From contig JAHZIX010000037.1 in assembly GCA_022601195.1 (NCBI GenBank), positions 1 to 39,628 on the forward strand: a DNA stretch of 39,628 nucleotides, in the 5' to 3' direction. The notes below the pieces were generated by a model. The model was given only the letters and a program-made list of their open reading frames with translations. It ran no database searches and was not told the DNA's origin. Every line of letters begins with the position of its first letter. The stretch's first letter is position 1. A program made the translations under genes and the position numbers. The DNA is from Deltaproteobacteria bacterium (GTDB taxonomy: Bacteria > Acidobacteriota > Thermoanaerobaculia > Multivoradales > JAHZIX01). Below are positions 1 to 8,372 of the stretch, piece by piece.

Positions 1-314
1 ATGCCGATCTGCTGGCTCCTCTGGATGCCGATCTGCTGGCTCCTCTGGATGCCGATCTGCTGGCTCCTCTGGATGCCGATCTGCTGGCTCCTCTGGATGC
101 CGATCTGCTGGCTCCTCTGGATGCCGATCTGCTGGCTCCCTTGGAAGCGGAGGCAGCTCCTCTGGATGCCGACTTGCTGGCTCCACTGGATGCCGACCTG
201 CTGGCTCCTTTAGAAGCGGAAGCAGCTCCTCTGGATGCCGATCTGCTGGCTCCTTTAGAAGCGGAAGCAGCTCCTCTGGATGCCGATCTGCTGGCTCCTC
301 TGGATGCCGAGTAA
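1..314. repeat. 24-bp tandem repeat encoding a Ser-Ala-Arg octapeptide
   Basis: Five exact 24-bp copies occupy 1-120, followed by variant copies to about 314 and degenerate ones to about 390. The period is a multiple of three. Read on the minus strand, in frame with the phosphoesterase, each unit gives SASRGASR; variants alternate with GAASASKGASR. The plus strand also stays open in two frames, but only because the period preserves frame. Exact copies next to diverged ones suggest recent expansion by slippage or unequal crossover, and copy number may vary between strains. Confidence 0.93.
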
Positions 315-2143
315 GTTCTGGACGCAGCGCTACTAGCTCCTCTCGAAGCAGAAGCAGTTCCTCTGGATGCCGACCTGCTTGCGCTGCAGGAAGCAGCAAT
401 TTTTGAGGCCACAGCGCTGGCGAGCCTTCGGGCCAAGTCGCTGTTGGCCCGATTGCGGCTAGCGCTCAGACGGCTGAGATGGCTAGCCACGGCGCTGGCC
501 AGTGCCCGAGCCGAGGGAGATGAGGCATTGGAAGCGGAACGGCTGGCGGTCCGCGACGCGTTTCTAGAGGCATGGAGGCTGTTTAGCAACCTGGAAGCGA
601 TTGCGCTGGCGAGAGGGTTGGACATCGTGGAATCCTCGCTTTCTTCTGCTTTACGATCCGCCGGACTGTGGAAGGCAGAGGGGCGGAGTTTGGGCTGGTT
701 TGGGGAGCCTCGCCACACGCTGGCAGAAGCTTCCGGTGGCTCCGGTGAAGACGTTGAGCTGGTGAAATGGTCCTGCCACAGATCTCGAACGAAATCATGG
801 GCTGCGGCTTGATGTGGCAGGTCTTCAACGGCTCGCTGGTGCTCGTGGGCTCGTGCCGGATTGAGGTGGGCGAGAGCATGGAGCAGCTGCCGCTGAATGA
901 TCGAAAGAGGCTTGTCGCCATCTTCGTCAGGGATGCACTCGATATTGGCTTCGAGCCGAGCGGGGGTATCGTCCCGGAGTTCGCCAGCGCTCTCGATGAG
1001 AGGGATCAAAGTGTTTGCGGTGGCGTCTCGCCGGGTCAGAAAATGAGGGAGGTCGAAGAGTTCCTTGATGGTCGCGGGGATCGTGCTGTGGCTGTAGACC
1101 GTGGAGTCCACTTGGGGGCGAATCCACGGCGAGATCACGATGCTAGGTACCCGCAGCCCAAGCCGCCGAAAGTCGAAGGGTGGCTGGATTGACCGGAGGC
1201 CATCAGGGTTTGCGACACCGAAGGGTGGCACTACGTGATCGTAGAAGCCTCCATGCTCGTCGAAGGTGAGGATCAACAGGCTTTTCGACCATAGCTCCTC
1301 GTTCTGGCGCAGAGCGTTGTAGACCGTGGTGATCAGTTGCTCGCCATAGCGGACATCCGCTGGGGCATGATCACTGTTATCGACCTCTCCCGGGCCGTGG
1401 CCGGTGAGGTAACTGGGTTGAATGAAGGCGTAGGTGGCTGCGTCGGAGTTAGCGACGTCTTCCTCGAATCGGGAGAACAGCCGGTTATTGTCTGGAGTGA
1501 GCACCAGCTTGGGGAATTGCACCAAGTCGTTGAGATTCGAAAAGTAGGTGCGCCAGCTGAGCCCGGCCTCCTCTAGCCGTTGGTAGATGGTAGGGATCGG
1601 GAAGGGGCGCTGAAACTCATTGACAGCCACGCCATGAGAAGTAGCAGCGTGAACGAAGAGCCGGTTTGGCATGGTCGGTCCCGGGACGTCGGAGAACCAG
1701 TGGTCACAGACGCAATACTGTTGAGCCAGCTGCGACATCATCGGAAGCTGACCAGGACCGAAACAGTCCATGACCAATTGAATCTCGGCATCGGTCGGTG
1801 CCCGTCCGAGAGTGATGCGGGCCGCATAGGCGAAATTCTCGACGAAACCGTCATTGCGGGCCGGATTGTAGGGATTCGGACCTTCGGTGCTGCCGGTGAG
1901 TTGATAGTTGACCGCCAGCAAGCTGTGATCGGGGTCGAGATCTTCCGGCATGGCATATGGGGCCTCTGGCCGGACGTAAAACCTCTGTGATCTCGGATCC
2001 TGGGTATCTAGAAGGTTGAATTCATCTCCTGATAGACCTTCGAGGGAGGCGAGGTGCCCTTCCCGTGGGAGAAATCCCAGCATATGGTCGAAGGAGCGGT
2101 TCTCGAGCATCAAGACGAAAACATGCTGGATTCCGGCACGCAT
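1..2143 (-). CDS. Phosphoesterase (phospholipase C/AcpA family) with Ser-Ala-Arg repeat tail, 3'-truncated by window edge
   Basis: The minus-strand frame is open from ATG at 2143 to the window edge: 714 complete codons and no stop. AGGAGG at 2150-2155 gives a strong ribosome site 6 nt before the start. The start reads straight into the family's metal-site motif (LENRSFDH, E14 and N15), so no signal peptide is visible. GPTMPNR (residues 155-161) carries the expected Thr nucleophile T157, and FDEHGGFYDH (D295, E296) is the second metal motif. These define the Phosphoesterase family (PF04185) of phosphatases and phospholipases C; the substrate cannot be told. The catalytic part ends near residue 430. 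Beyond about residue 490 the protein becomes low-complexity Ser/Ala/Arg, and after about 585 it is an octapeptide repeat (SASRGASR and variants). The tail is basic and probably disordered; its length is unknown because the gene is cut. The family call is firm, the tail's role unknown. Confidence 0.9.
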   Translation of the reverse strand, partial: MRAGIQHVFVLMLENRSFDHMLGFLPREGHLASLEGLSGDEFNLLDTQDPRSQRFYVRPEAPYAMPEDLDPDHSLLAVNYQLTGSTEGPNPYNPARNDGFVENFAYAARITLGRAPTDAEIQLVMDCFGPGQLPMMSQLAQQYCVCDHWFSDVPGPTMPNRLFVHAATSHGVAVNEFQRPFPIPTIYQRLEEAGLSWRTYFSNLNDLVQFPKLVLTPDNNRLFSRFEEDVANSDAATYAFIQPSYLTGHGPGEVDNSDHAPADVRYGEQLITTVYNALRQNEELWSKSLLILTFDEHGGFYDHVVPPFGVANPDGLRSIQPPFDFRRLGLRVPSIVISPWIRPQVDSTVYSHSTIPATIKELFDLPHFLTRRDATANTLIPLIESAGELRDDTPARLEANIECIPDEDGDKPLSIIQRQLLHALAHLNPARAHEHQRAVEDLPHQAAAHDFVRDLWQDHFTSSTSSPEPPEASASVWRGSPNQPKLRPSAFHSPADRKAEESEDSTMSNPLASAIASRLLNSLHASRNASRTASRSASNASSPSARALASAVASHLSRLSASRNRANSDLARRLASAVASKIAASCSASRSASRGTASASRGASSAASRTYSASRGASRSASRGAASASKGASRSASRGAASASKGASRSASSGASKSASRGAASASKGASRSASRGASRSASRGASRSASRGASRSASRGASRSASRGASRSA

Positions 2144-2413
2144 CACGAACCTCCTGGGGAGCGTTGGACTCCGAGAGCTAGAGCGATCTTGTAGGTAGCT
2201 CTAGCGCAATATTGAATAACAGTGCTAAAGCAGTATGTACGATATGAAAGTTGATGGCAAGCATTTTTGTGTCGCGCATACGTATTTGTTGTATTTAGAG
2301 GATCAGAGAGGCTTGCCGAACTCTAGCCAGCAGGGCATCGGTTGGAAGGAGAGGAAAGGTTGGAGAGAGAGTGAAGGATGAGCGGGCAGGGTTCCTCTAT
2401 CGGGAGAGGGGCA

Positions 2414-3097
2414 TCATTTGAGCTTGCCGGGTGTGTCGTCGGCTGCCAGTCGCTCGAGGACTCGCTCTACGACCTGATCCGCCGAGTCCGATCTAGTCTC
2501 GATCACCAGCCAGTCTTCCTGCCTGGCCATGGTGAGAAGCTGTAACCGAACTGCGGTTTGGTAGCGGATGAAGGACTCCTTCGGATCTCCGTCGAAACCA
2601 TCCAGGAGACCCGCCTCGGCTAAATTGAACGAGTCCTTTCGAGCTGCTGCCACGGATGGCGAAACATCGAGAAGCACGACTTTGTCAGGCCGGGTGAGGT
2701 GCGAGAAGCAATCGGTGACATGCTGGAAATTCATCTCTTCCTTGAGAGCGTAGCGCGCCACGAATTTGTAGTACCAGTTATCGATGACCACATGGTCGTA
2801 CCTGGTGAGCAGAGGCCCGATGCGGCAGCGGTCGAGAACTGCAAACCAGCCCGCCATGATGTACAGCGAATGAAGGTCGCCGAGTTCGTGGATGGGATCG
2901 TCACCGTATTCCCAGATGACCTCATGAAAGAGCCTCATTCGGCGTCGCTGGTAGTCTTCGGGATAGTCCAGGCCGCGGCGTTCGACGAAGATGGCCTGGC
3001 CCTCCTTTTCGCCCAGGGCCTCGGCGACTCGATGAGCAACAGTGGTTTTTCCGGAGCCATCGATGCCTTCGAAACAAACCAACCTACCTTTGTTCAT
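2414..3097 (-). CDS. Thymidylate-kinase-like P-loop nucleotide kinase
   Basis: The 227-residue protein begins with a Walker A motif, FEGIDGSGKTT, at residues 9-19. This is the signature of the dTMP kinase/deoxynucleoside kinase superfamily. VVIDNWYY near the middle occupies the place of the family's Asp-Arg substrate motif but lacks its usual Arg, and an Arg-rich stretch YQRRRMRLF lies near residue 50. It is the last gene of a four-gene minus-strand operon: its ATG overlaps the oxidoreductase stop as ATGA, implying translational coupling. A housekeeping dTMP kinase would not normally sit with a second related kinase and a SAICAR-synthetase-like gene, so I infer a pathway-specific small-molecule kinase. 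The fold is well supported, the substrate unknown. Confidence 0.82.
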   Translation of the reverse strand: MNKGRLVCFEGIDGSGKTTVAHRVAEALGEKEGQAIFVERRGLDYPEDYQRRRMRLFHEVIWEYGDDPIHELGDLHSLYIMAGWFAVLDRCRIGPLLTRYDHVVIDNWYYKFVARYALKEEMNFQHVTDCFSHLTRPDKVVLLDVSPSVAAARKDSFNLAEAGLLDGFDGDPKESFIRYQTAVRLQLLTMARQEDWLVIETRSDSADQVVERVLERLAADDTPGKLK

Positions 3098-4113
3098 GAA
3101 CTCCTCGTCCCTTGCGAAGGGTGAGTCTTCCAGCGATCCAATAGGGAATCGAGGACCTGATAAACGGCTTCGCTGGCGGCCAATGGTGAGGGTGAGGGCC
3201 GCTCTTCCCGGATGCAGTCAACAAAAGACGCCAGGGCCTGATGGTAGCCACCTCGCCCTTGGCCCCCATGAAGACCCGAGAGGGCCAGCTCGAGCTCCGA
3301 CTTGGGGTTCCAGCCGGTGGTCCTTCGATCGCTCTCGGCGGGGACGAGGCGGAGCCGATCGAGATTGTCTACCATGGCGATCGAACCGTCCTCTCCCATG
3401 AGCTCCCAGCGACAGTCGAAGCGATGGCTATAGTTGCCTAGCTCTAGGTGAGCCGATGCGCCGGACCGAAAGCTCATCCCGACATCGGCCACGAAGCTTT
3501 CACCGGCTAGAGGCTGGTACTGGGTCACCAGCTCACGGACGTCACCAAAACGCCATAGGGCCGTCTCGACGGCGTGGATGGCGACGGCTAAAAGGTAGCT
3601 TTCGAAAACCGTTGGCAAGCCCCAGAACGGCGTTTGTGGCTTCGAGGTGACGAAGCGGAGGCGGAGATAGCGTGGCTGGTCAACTCGTCGGAAGAGCTCC
3701 TGAATGAGCTCGGCGAAACGGAAATTGTAGCCAACGAAGGCCAGAGCGCTACAGTTCTTTTCAAGCTCGATCAACGGCCGCAAGGTGGCCAGATCCGGCG
3801 TCGGTGGTTTCTCGACATAGACCGGGAGTCCGGCGCTGAGAGCAGCGTGCAACACATTGGCATGGAGCTTCGGCGGCCCGGCGACCACGACACCGTCTAG
3901 ATCTGCTTCAATGACGCCTTGCCAGGCCTCGCTCCAGTGGTCAATGTCGTGCTCGTGGGCGAATCGGCGCGCGGTCTCACCGCTTCGGCTGGCGACGTGG
4001 ACGACTCGAACCGAGGGCAGTCCTCGGAGGGCTGGAAAGAGGTGCTCCCGCATATGTGCACCGACTCCAACCAGGCCGAGACGTAGGACTTTTGGAGAGG
4101 CGGTATCAACCAT
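3094..4113 (-). CDS. Gfo/Idh/MocA family NAD(P)-dependent oxidoreductase
   Basis: The start chosen is the ATG at 4113, which overlaps the upstream kinase's stop by 8 nt (ATGGTTGA). An in-frame upstream start at 4164 would add 17 residues before the Rossmann fold. The N-terminus has a dinucleotide-binding motif, LGLVGVGAHMREHLFPAL (residues 12-29). YVEKPPT holds the conserved Glu-Lys-Pro of this family (E101, K102, P103), where Lys takes part in catalysis. The size, 339 residues, is normal. Such enzymes oxidise or reduce hydroxyl groups on sugars, inositols and related compounds; this substrate is not predictable. Its coupling to two P-loop kinases and a PurC-like enzyme points to a biosynthetic rather than sugar-catabolic role, because no transporter or sugar regulator lies nearby. 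Confidence 0.85.
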   Translation of the reverse strand: MVDTASPKVLRLGLVGVGAHMREHLFPALRGLPSVRVVHVASRSGETARRFAHEHDIDHWSEAWQGVIEADLDGVVVAGPPKLHANVLHAALSAGLPVYVEKPPTPDLATLRPLIELEKNCSALAFVGYNFRFAELIQELFRRVDQPRYLRLRFVTSKPQTPFWGLPTVFESYLLAVAIHAVETALWRFGDVRELVTQYQPLAGESFVADVGMSFRSGASAHLELGNYSHRFDCRWELMGEDGSIAMVDNLDRLRLVPAESDRRTTGWNPKSELELALSGLHGGQGRGGYHQALASFVDCIREERPSPSPLAASEAVYQVLDSLLDRWKTHPSQGTRSS

Positions 4114-4645
4114 GACGGCCGATCTTGTCTCGCGCCCATAGGAGAACCCGTTCGGCCGCCTCATCTTCGGTCATGCGATGCGTCTCGAGAACGTTGATGG
4201 AGAAGCGCTCGGCGAGGCGGAGATACAGATCGATGTAGTAGCGGTGCCACGATTGGGGCATCGCCTTTTCGTCACGGGCTCCAAGACGTTCCAGAGTCGT
4301 GTCGAGGTCGGCCCAACAGAGAGTCGTGGCGGGCAGCGGCTGCCACTCTTCCCAGAAAGCCTCGGGCAGGAGGGTGAAGACGGTCATCCAGTGTCGGTCG
4401 AAGACGAGAATTGGGTGCGGATTTCGGTCGCAGGCCTGGCGCAGGAGGTGGAGAGCGATGGTTTGTGACTCTTCGTGTTCTCCGGCCTCCGCGGCAGTCA
4501 GGATCCTGGATCCTTGGGAACCGGTGAAGGGATAGACGTAGGGGGCATCCAGCTCCTCGGCGAGGCGCCGGGCGAGGGTCGTCTTGCCAGCCCCGTCGTG
4601 GCCATCGAGGGCAAGGATGAGCGGTTCGTGTTTCACAGGCTGCAT
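4106..4645 (-). CDS. Second P-loop (thymidylate-kinase-like) kinase
   Basis: The true start is the ATG at 4645, giving 179 residues. The frame is open further upstream, but that sequence is an antisense-like reading of the preceding gene with no family resemblance. LALDGHDGAGKTTLARRL near residues 10-27 is a Walker A motif of the thymidylate kinase/adenylate kinase type, and VFDRHW resembles the family's DRW/DRY substrate motif. It starts 4 nt after the stop of the PurC-like gene and overlaps the oxidoreductase gene by 8 nt, so it is central in the operon. It is clearly different from the other kinase at 2414-3097, suggesting two separate phosphorylation steps or two different substrates. The fold is fairly sure, the substrate unknown. 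Confidence 0.8.
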   Translation of the reverse strand: MQPVKHEPLILALDGHDGAGKTTLARRLAEELDAPYVYPFTGSQGSRILTAAEAGEHEESQTIALHLLRQACDRNPHPILVFDRHWMTVFTLLPEAFWEEWQPLPATTLCWADLDTTLERLGARDEKAMPQSWHRYYIDLYLRLAERFSINVLETHRMTEDEAAERVLLWARDKIGRHG

Positions 4646-4649
4646 GGAA

Positions 4650-5681
4650 TTAGAGCCTACCGGATGACTCTCCGAAGATCGTGCCGAAGGCCTGAGTGTA
4701 ACGCGCCGCCAGGTTCTCGGCACTGCCGCCGTTGCGCCACACATCCTTGTCGGTGGCCTCCGTAGAGGCTGGGTCTCCAAGGCCAAGGCGAAGGCGCATG
4801 CAATCTGGGCTGATCTCACCGAAGATCTGTTGCCCTGGGTAGTCGACAAACAGGCACATGTCGACCAAGAGGACGTTTGACTGGGCGAAGCGTCGTTCCA
4901 TCCAGGAGAAAGTTTGACGTGCCATTTCTCGTGCGTCAGGCACATTGTCCATCCATAACGCCGCGTAATCTTCGGAGATCGGTTCATCCGCCAGCCGCTT
5001 GCCCTCGTCGTCGCGCAGTGGGTGGCGCCAATCAAAGCAAACTACCGGACGGTCGAAGCGAGACCAACGCACCAGCGGACCGGAGGCAAGGGTCGTGGGG
5101 TAGTTCTCGGTGTACCGATAGCGGTGCAACGGTGAGCCGATGTGGAAGCGTTTGATGCGCACCTCGAGGTTGCTAGGGGTGACCCGCCGCTGCACCAGGA
5201 GAGGGATTCCGCCGTGGTCTATTTGAGCCAGAAAGGCGCTACGAGGCCGATGGGGCATGTCCTCCGGTAACTCGGCCATCTCACGGAAGAGGGCGGCAGA
5301 GAAGCGCACGCGAAGGTGGTCGGTCCCTTCGACGTTGCCGTAACGGTTATGAGTGTAGGAGTAGACAGTGGGCTTGAATCGCTCCACTACTACCCGGTCG
5401 GTCCATAGATGGACAATCTTGCTATCCCCTTCCACCAGGATGGGGAGGCTCTCGACTGGGCACGGGATCTTGGTGAGCGCCTGTTCGAGAAGCCGATGAA
5501 GGGGAGCGGGCTCGAGGTTGAGCCGCGTTTGACCTGCGATGGTGAGGTAGATGCGGTTTGGGTTGGAGCCAGGGGGGAGGGACAGCTCAGCCTCGAAGCC
5601 CAACTCTGTGAGCTCTGAGACGAGTCGCTCCGCCAGGATGTTGCATTCGGTCTCAGCGCGACTCGGGGCCTGGGTAGTCAT
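4650..5681 (-). CDS. SAICAR-synthetase-like (PurC-like) ligase
   Basis: The start chosen is the ATG at 5681, preceded by GAGG at a 5-nt spacing; a GTG at 5687 overlaps that ribosome site. The protein has 343 residues. Its C-terminal part, FGEISPDCMRLRL followed by TDKDVWRNGG and a Tyr-Thr-Gln-Ala-Phe segment, resembles the end of PurC, where an ADEISPD-type motif is followed by DKD and a Gly-rich stretch. PurC joins aspartate to a ribotide carboxylate using ATP. The N-terminal half (residues 1-150) is diverged and longer than in housekeeping PurC. PurC-like enzymes are known in nucleoside-antibiotic clusters such as pentostatin, so a specialised ligase is more likely than a purine enzyme. This is the first gene of the operon. 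The homology is read by eye. Confidence 0.65.
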   Translation of the reverse strand: MTTQAPSRAETECNILAERLVSELTELGFEAELSLPPGSNPNRIYLTIAGQTRLNLEPAPLHRLLEQALTKIPCPVESLPILVEGDSKIVHLWTDRVVVERFKPTVYSYTHNRYGNVEGTDHLRVRFSAALFREMAELPEDMPHRPRSAFLAQIDHGGIPLLVQRRVTPSNLEVRIKRFHIGSPLHRYRYTENYPTTLASGPLVRWSRFDRPVVCFDWRHPLRDDEGKRLADEPISEDYAALWMDNVPDAREMARQTFSWMERRFAQSNVLLVDMCLFVDYPGQQIFGEISPDCMRLRLGLGDPASTEATDKDVWRNGGSAENLAARYTQAFGTIFGESSGRL

Positions 5682-6335
5682 CGACACCTCGGGTTCTTGA
5701 GAGGACTACAGCGAAACAACGCCTACAGAGGCTAGGTGCTGGCCAGCGCCATGTCTCTCTTTATTAAGTTATTACGGACTCTTCTTAGGGAGGGTAGCAA
5801 AAGTTACAGCAGAGACGCAATATCGGTATATCGATATTACCTAGGGCAAGCCGCAGATCTGTATGACCCGGAAAACGAGGCAAAGCGTTCGGCCTGCCGT
5901 CCTATCGATTCAGCTGTCCTTGCTCCGACAAGAAGAATGGGCGCAGTCGCCACAACTTGGGCCGGTGAAATAGAAGTCGTACCCGTAGTAGATGCCGTTG
6001 CCCTAAGAACGCCGTCGCTACTGGGTGGGAAGGGGCAGGGGAGAGTTCTGCCCTTTGGTTCTTCTTGGATGCTTCTCGGACTGAGTCAGTACCCGGAAGC
6101 CGATAGACCAGATTCGTGTCTCCTACCCGGGTTGCTGCTTTAGGGAGGCTGAATCCCCCTCAGTCGTTGCTTCATCAAGCCGAAGAGCTAGGGAGCAGTG
6201 GGGAGGTCGGGTTGGGATAAGTGGAGAAGAACGTCGGAGCGATGAGGTTTTCTGCTTGAGAGAAGCCGTAGAGAGGGATAAAGAGGAGGGCCAGTGGAGC
6301 CACGTTAGCGTCGCTTTAGAGTGTATACTTTTATC
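5682..6335. other. Divergent intergenic region between PurC-like operon and ATP-grasp gene
   Basis: This gap of about 650 nt must hold the promoters of both the minus-strand operon and the plus-strand ATP-grasp gene. A plus-strand open frame at 5736-6143 shows no recognisable motif and I do not call it. A minus-strand remnant at 5910-6002 resembles the Cys-rich protein at 29813-30205. TATACT at 6324-6329, ending 6 nt before the ATG at 6336, is a good -10 candidate for a leaderless ATP-grasp transcript. Confidence 0.5.
5910..6002 (-). pseudogene. Possible remnant of a small Cys-rich secreted-protein gene
   Basis: The minus strand here reads GNGIYYGYDFYFTGPSCGDC, then AHSSCRSKDS and a stop. 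There is no start codon in this 30-codon frame, and an in-frame stop lies directly upstream. A different frame just upstream reads SDGVLRAT, so the two pieces together resemble DGATTTGIRFGW plus the Cys-rich tail of the protein at 29813-30205. This suggests a frameshifted relic, but the match is short and may be chance. Confidence 0.2.
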
Positions 6336-7601
6336 ATGACGAAAAAGCGAATATTAGCTATATGCCCAACATTATGGGATGAAACTCAATTTCATCTCCC
6401 TAAGCTCCAGAGGTCCTATACCTTCGTCTCCCATGGCAGCTACCCGGCGGAGACTCCGGAAGCCATTGAACCTCTGACTTTCATTGATGACACGGTAGAA
6501 CGCTTCGCTGATCAAGATATCGAAGGAGTCATTTCAACTCATGATTATCCCGGTTGCATTTTGGCCGCAGCCATCGCAAAGGGCCTCGGCCTTCCCGGTG
6601 CCGACCCAGCTGCGCTCCTACGGGCCCAGCACAAGGCTGCAGCGCGGGAGGTGATGCAGGAGGCAATTCCTGAATGTACGCCGCGGTTCTCGCGCATCGA
6701 GCCAGGTTCCGTCGAGGCGCCAGCGTCGTCTCTGCCGTATCCGTTCTTCATCAAACCAGCCAAGTCAGTGACTTCGATCCTGGCTCAGCCCATCGGCGAC
6801 GCCACCGAATTGGCGGCGTATCTCGACCTCGCTGACGCCCACGCTACGGACTTCGTTCGTCCGTTCAACCGGCTCTGGCAGAGATACATAGGAAAAGAGG
6901 AACCCAACGCTTCTTGTTTTGTCGGGGAAGAGTTGTTGAAGGGAGAACAGGTGACGGTGGAAGGTTTTGCCTTCAAGGGGGAGGTGACGATCATGGGCAT
7001 CGTCGATTCGGTGATGATTCCTGGGACGACGAGCTTCGACCGTTTCAACTACCCATCGCGGCTGCCGGAATCCGTTCTTGCCCGGATTCGAGACACCACC
7101 ATCCGTACCGTCGAGGCGTTTACCTTGGGTGACTGTCAATTCAACGTGGAGTTCTTCTACGATGAAAGGGCGGATGCCCTGCGCGTCATCGAGCTCAATC
7201 CGCGCATGTCCTACCAGTTCTCGGATCTGTTCGGGACGGTCGACAATGACAACAGCTATGAGATCCTCTGCTCCATCGCGACTGGCCTTCGACCGACTTT
7301 TTCCCCGGGCGAAGGCCCATTCCGAGTCGCGACGAGCTTCGTATTTCGGCTCTTGGAAGATAGGCGGATCGCTGCCTACCCAAGCCATTCGGACGTCGCT
7401 ACATTGACTGAGGCGGTTCCTGAGCTGAGGCTTCTACTGTTCGGTCAAATAGGGCAACGCTTGAGCGATCTACCTCAAGACCTGCAGAGCTTTCGGTACG
7501 GAATCGCCAATCTCGCCGGCGCCGACGAGGCCGACCTCATGGGCCGCTTCCAGAAGGTGCAAACGATGCTGCAGCAGACAGTTCATCTCGAGCAGACCTG
7601 A
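6336..7601 (+). CDS. ATP-grasp ligase
   Basis: I place the start at the ATG at 6336 (MTKKRILAICPTLWD), giving 421 residues. A GTG at 6321 is in frame but lies in a TATACT promoter-like stretch, and neither start has a clear ribosome site. Features of the ATP-grasp fold are visible: an N-terminal Rossmann-like region, the nucleotide-binding lysine in YPFFIKPAKS (K140), and the metal-binding acidic and Asn residues in FNVEFFYD (E272) and VIELNPRMSYQ (E286, N288). ATP-grasp enzymes activate a carboxylate as acyl-phosphate and join it to an amine or thiol; the size and the ELNPR motif fit the amino-acid-ligase/carbamoyl-phosphate-synthase-like branch. The gene is divergent from the PurC-like operon, so a joint pathway is plausible. 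The product is unknown. Confidence 0.85.
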   Translation: MTKKRILAICPTLWDETQFHLPKLQRSYTFVSHGSYPAETPEAIEPLTFIDDTVERFADQDIEGVISTHDYPGCILAAAIAKGLGLPGADPAALLRAQHKAAAREVMQEAIPECTPRFSRIEPGSVEAPASSLPYPFFIKPAKSVTSILAQPIGDATELAAYLDLADAHATDFVRPFNRLWQRYIGKEEPNASCFVGEELLKGEQVTVEGFAFKGEVTIMGIVDSVMIPGTTSFDRFNYPSRLPESVLARIRDTTIRTVEAFTLGDCQFNVEFFYDERADALRVIELNPRMSYQFSDLFGTVDNDNSYEILCSIATGLRPTFSPGEGPFRVATSFVFRLLEDRRIAAYPSHSDVATLTEAVPELRLLLFGQIGQRLSDLPQDLQSFRYGIANLAGADEADLMGRFQKVQTMLQQTVHLEQT

Positions 7602-7653
7602 GGTCGAAGTCAGGGCGAACGGGCCTTTCTACACCTTGTGGCACCTGGCTTCC

Positions 7654-8106
7654 TTAGTCGTCAGCCCATTTTCCCACTGCCCAGCCCATCACGGCTCCGG
7701 CGATGAGGAAGAGAAATATCGCATCGATGCTCCACCATAGAGCAATCTTGTTGGGCAGGTTCATGACTCCCGTAAGACCAAAGTAATTCGTTGTCACAAA
7801 TAGAGAGAGGCACAAGCCCCAGGTCATGCCCTTTTTCCACCCAGGCCCGTCGAAGCTATTGCTGACACAGCTGTAGATCCCGGCTACGACCAAGCTACTG
7901 AGGAGAGACATGAGCAGCCAGCCCGGCATGAGGGAGGCCATATCCGGCGGATCCTGGCGCAGCTCTGGCCGCCAGAGGGGTTCGCTCGCCTGGTAAGTCG
8001 AGTCCAAAACGACTTCGTGAATGAGGTAGCCGGACACAATAAAGCCCAGCGCGTTGGTGACGAGCCAAAACACGAAGGCACCAAGAAACACTCGTTTCAG
8101 GTTCAT
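7654..8106 (-). CDS. Small integral membrane protein of unknown function
   Basis: The start chosen is the ATG at 8106, because GGAGGG lies just before it; an in-frame ATG at 8118 overlaps that ribosome site. The protein has 150 residues. Four hydrophobic segments can be seen: near residues 5-27, 62-82, 92-111 and 122-144. A longer polar stretch between the first two includes PLWRPELRQDPP and probably faces one side of the membrane. I do not recognise the family beyond a general likeness to uncharacterised four-helix bacterial membrane proteins. It is convergent with the ATP-grasp gene and divergent from the sigma factor at 8373, so it is likely a separate unit. Confidence 0.72.
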   Translation of the reverse strand: MNLKRVFLGAFVFWLVTNALGFIVSGYLIHEVVLDSTYQASEPLWRPELRQDPPDMASLMPGWLLMSLLSSLVVAGIYSCVSNSFDGPGWKKGMTWGLCLSLFVTTNYFGLTGVMNLPNKIALWWSIDAIFLFLIAGAVMGWAVGKWADD

Positions 8107-8372
8107 TTTTCCCTCCATTCGGTGGGTTGGTCGAAAGTTGTTATCCCCATTCTTTCATGAATGCGATCCCAGGGACCCATCGTGACTCGAACCTGGATCA
8201 GGCTTCATGGTACAATTAGGAAAAAAATGCAGTTGAAAGTAGTTTGGATTGGGCTCGATTTCTGGGGTGAAGATTCTTTTTGGGTATAGCCTCTTTTGGG
8301 GTAGACCTTGAGGAAGATCCACAGATCTACTCTGTGTTGGAATGATTTTCTTGGCATGAGGAGAACATTATT

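Noticed and set aside
1..213. Plus-strand frame of repeated MPICWLLW units at the left edge
   Set aside because: It is antisense to the repeat tail of the phosphoesterase. It stays open only because the repeat period is a multiple of three, and the minus-strand frame is continuous with a recognised domain.
1..314. CRISPR array
   Set aside because: The 24-bp units are head-to-tail with no spacers, and the region is coding.
444..812. Plus-strand Ala/Leu-rich frame
   Set aside because: It is the antisense of the phosphoesterase tail; it has no ribosome site or family likeness.
4646..5035. N-terminal extension of the second P-loop kinase
   Set aside because: The sequence is a shifted-frame reading of the PurC-like gene; the P-loop starts right after the ATG at 4645.
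5736..6143. 135-codon plus-strand frame in the divergent intergenic region
   Set aside because: It has no ribosome site, no recognisable motif and an atypical composition; it lies where two promoters are expected.
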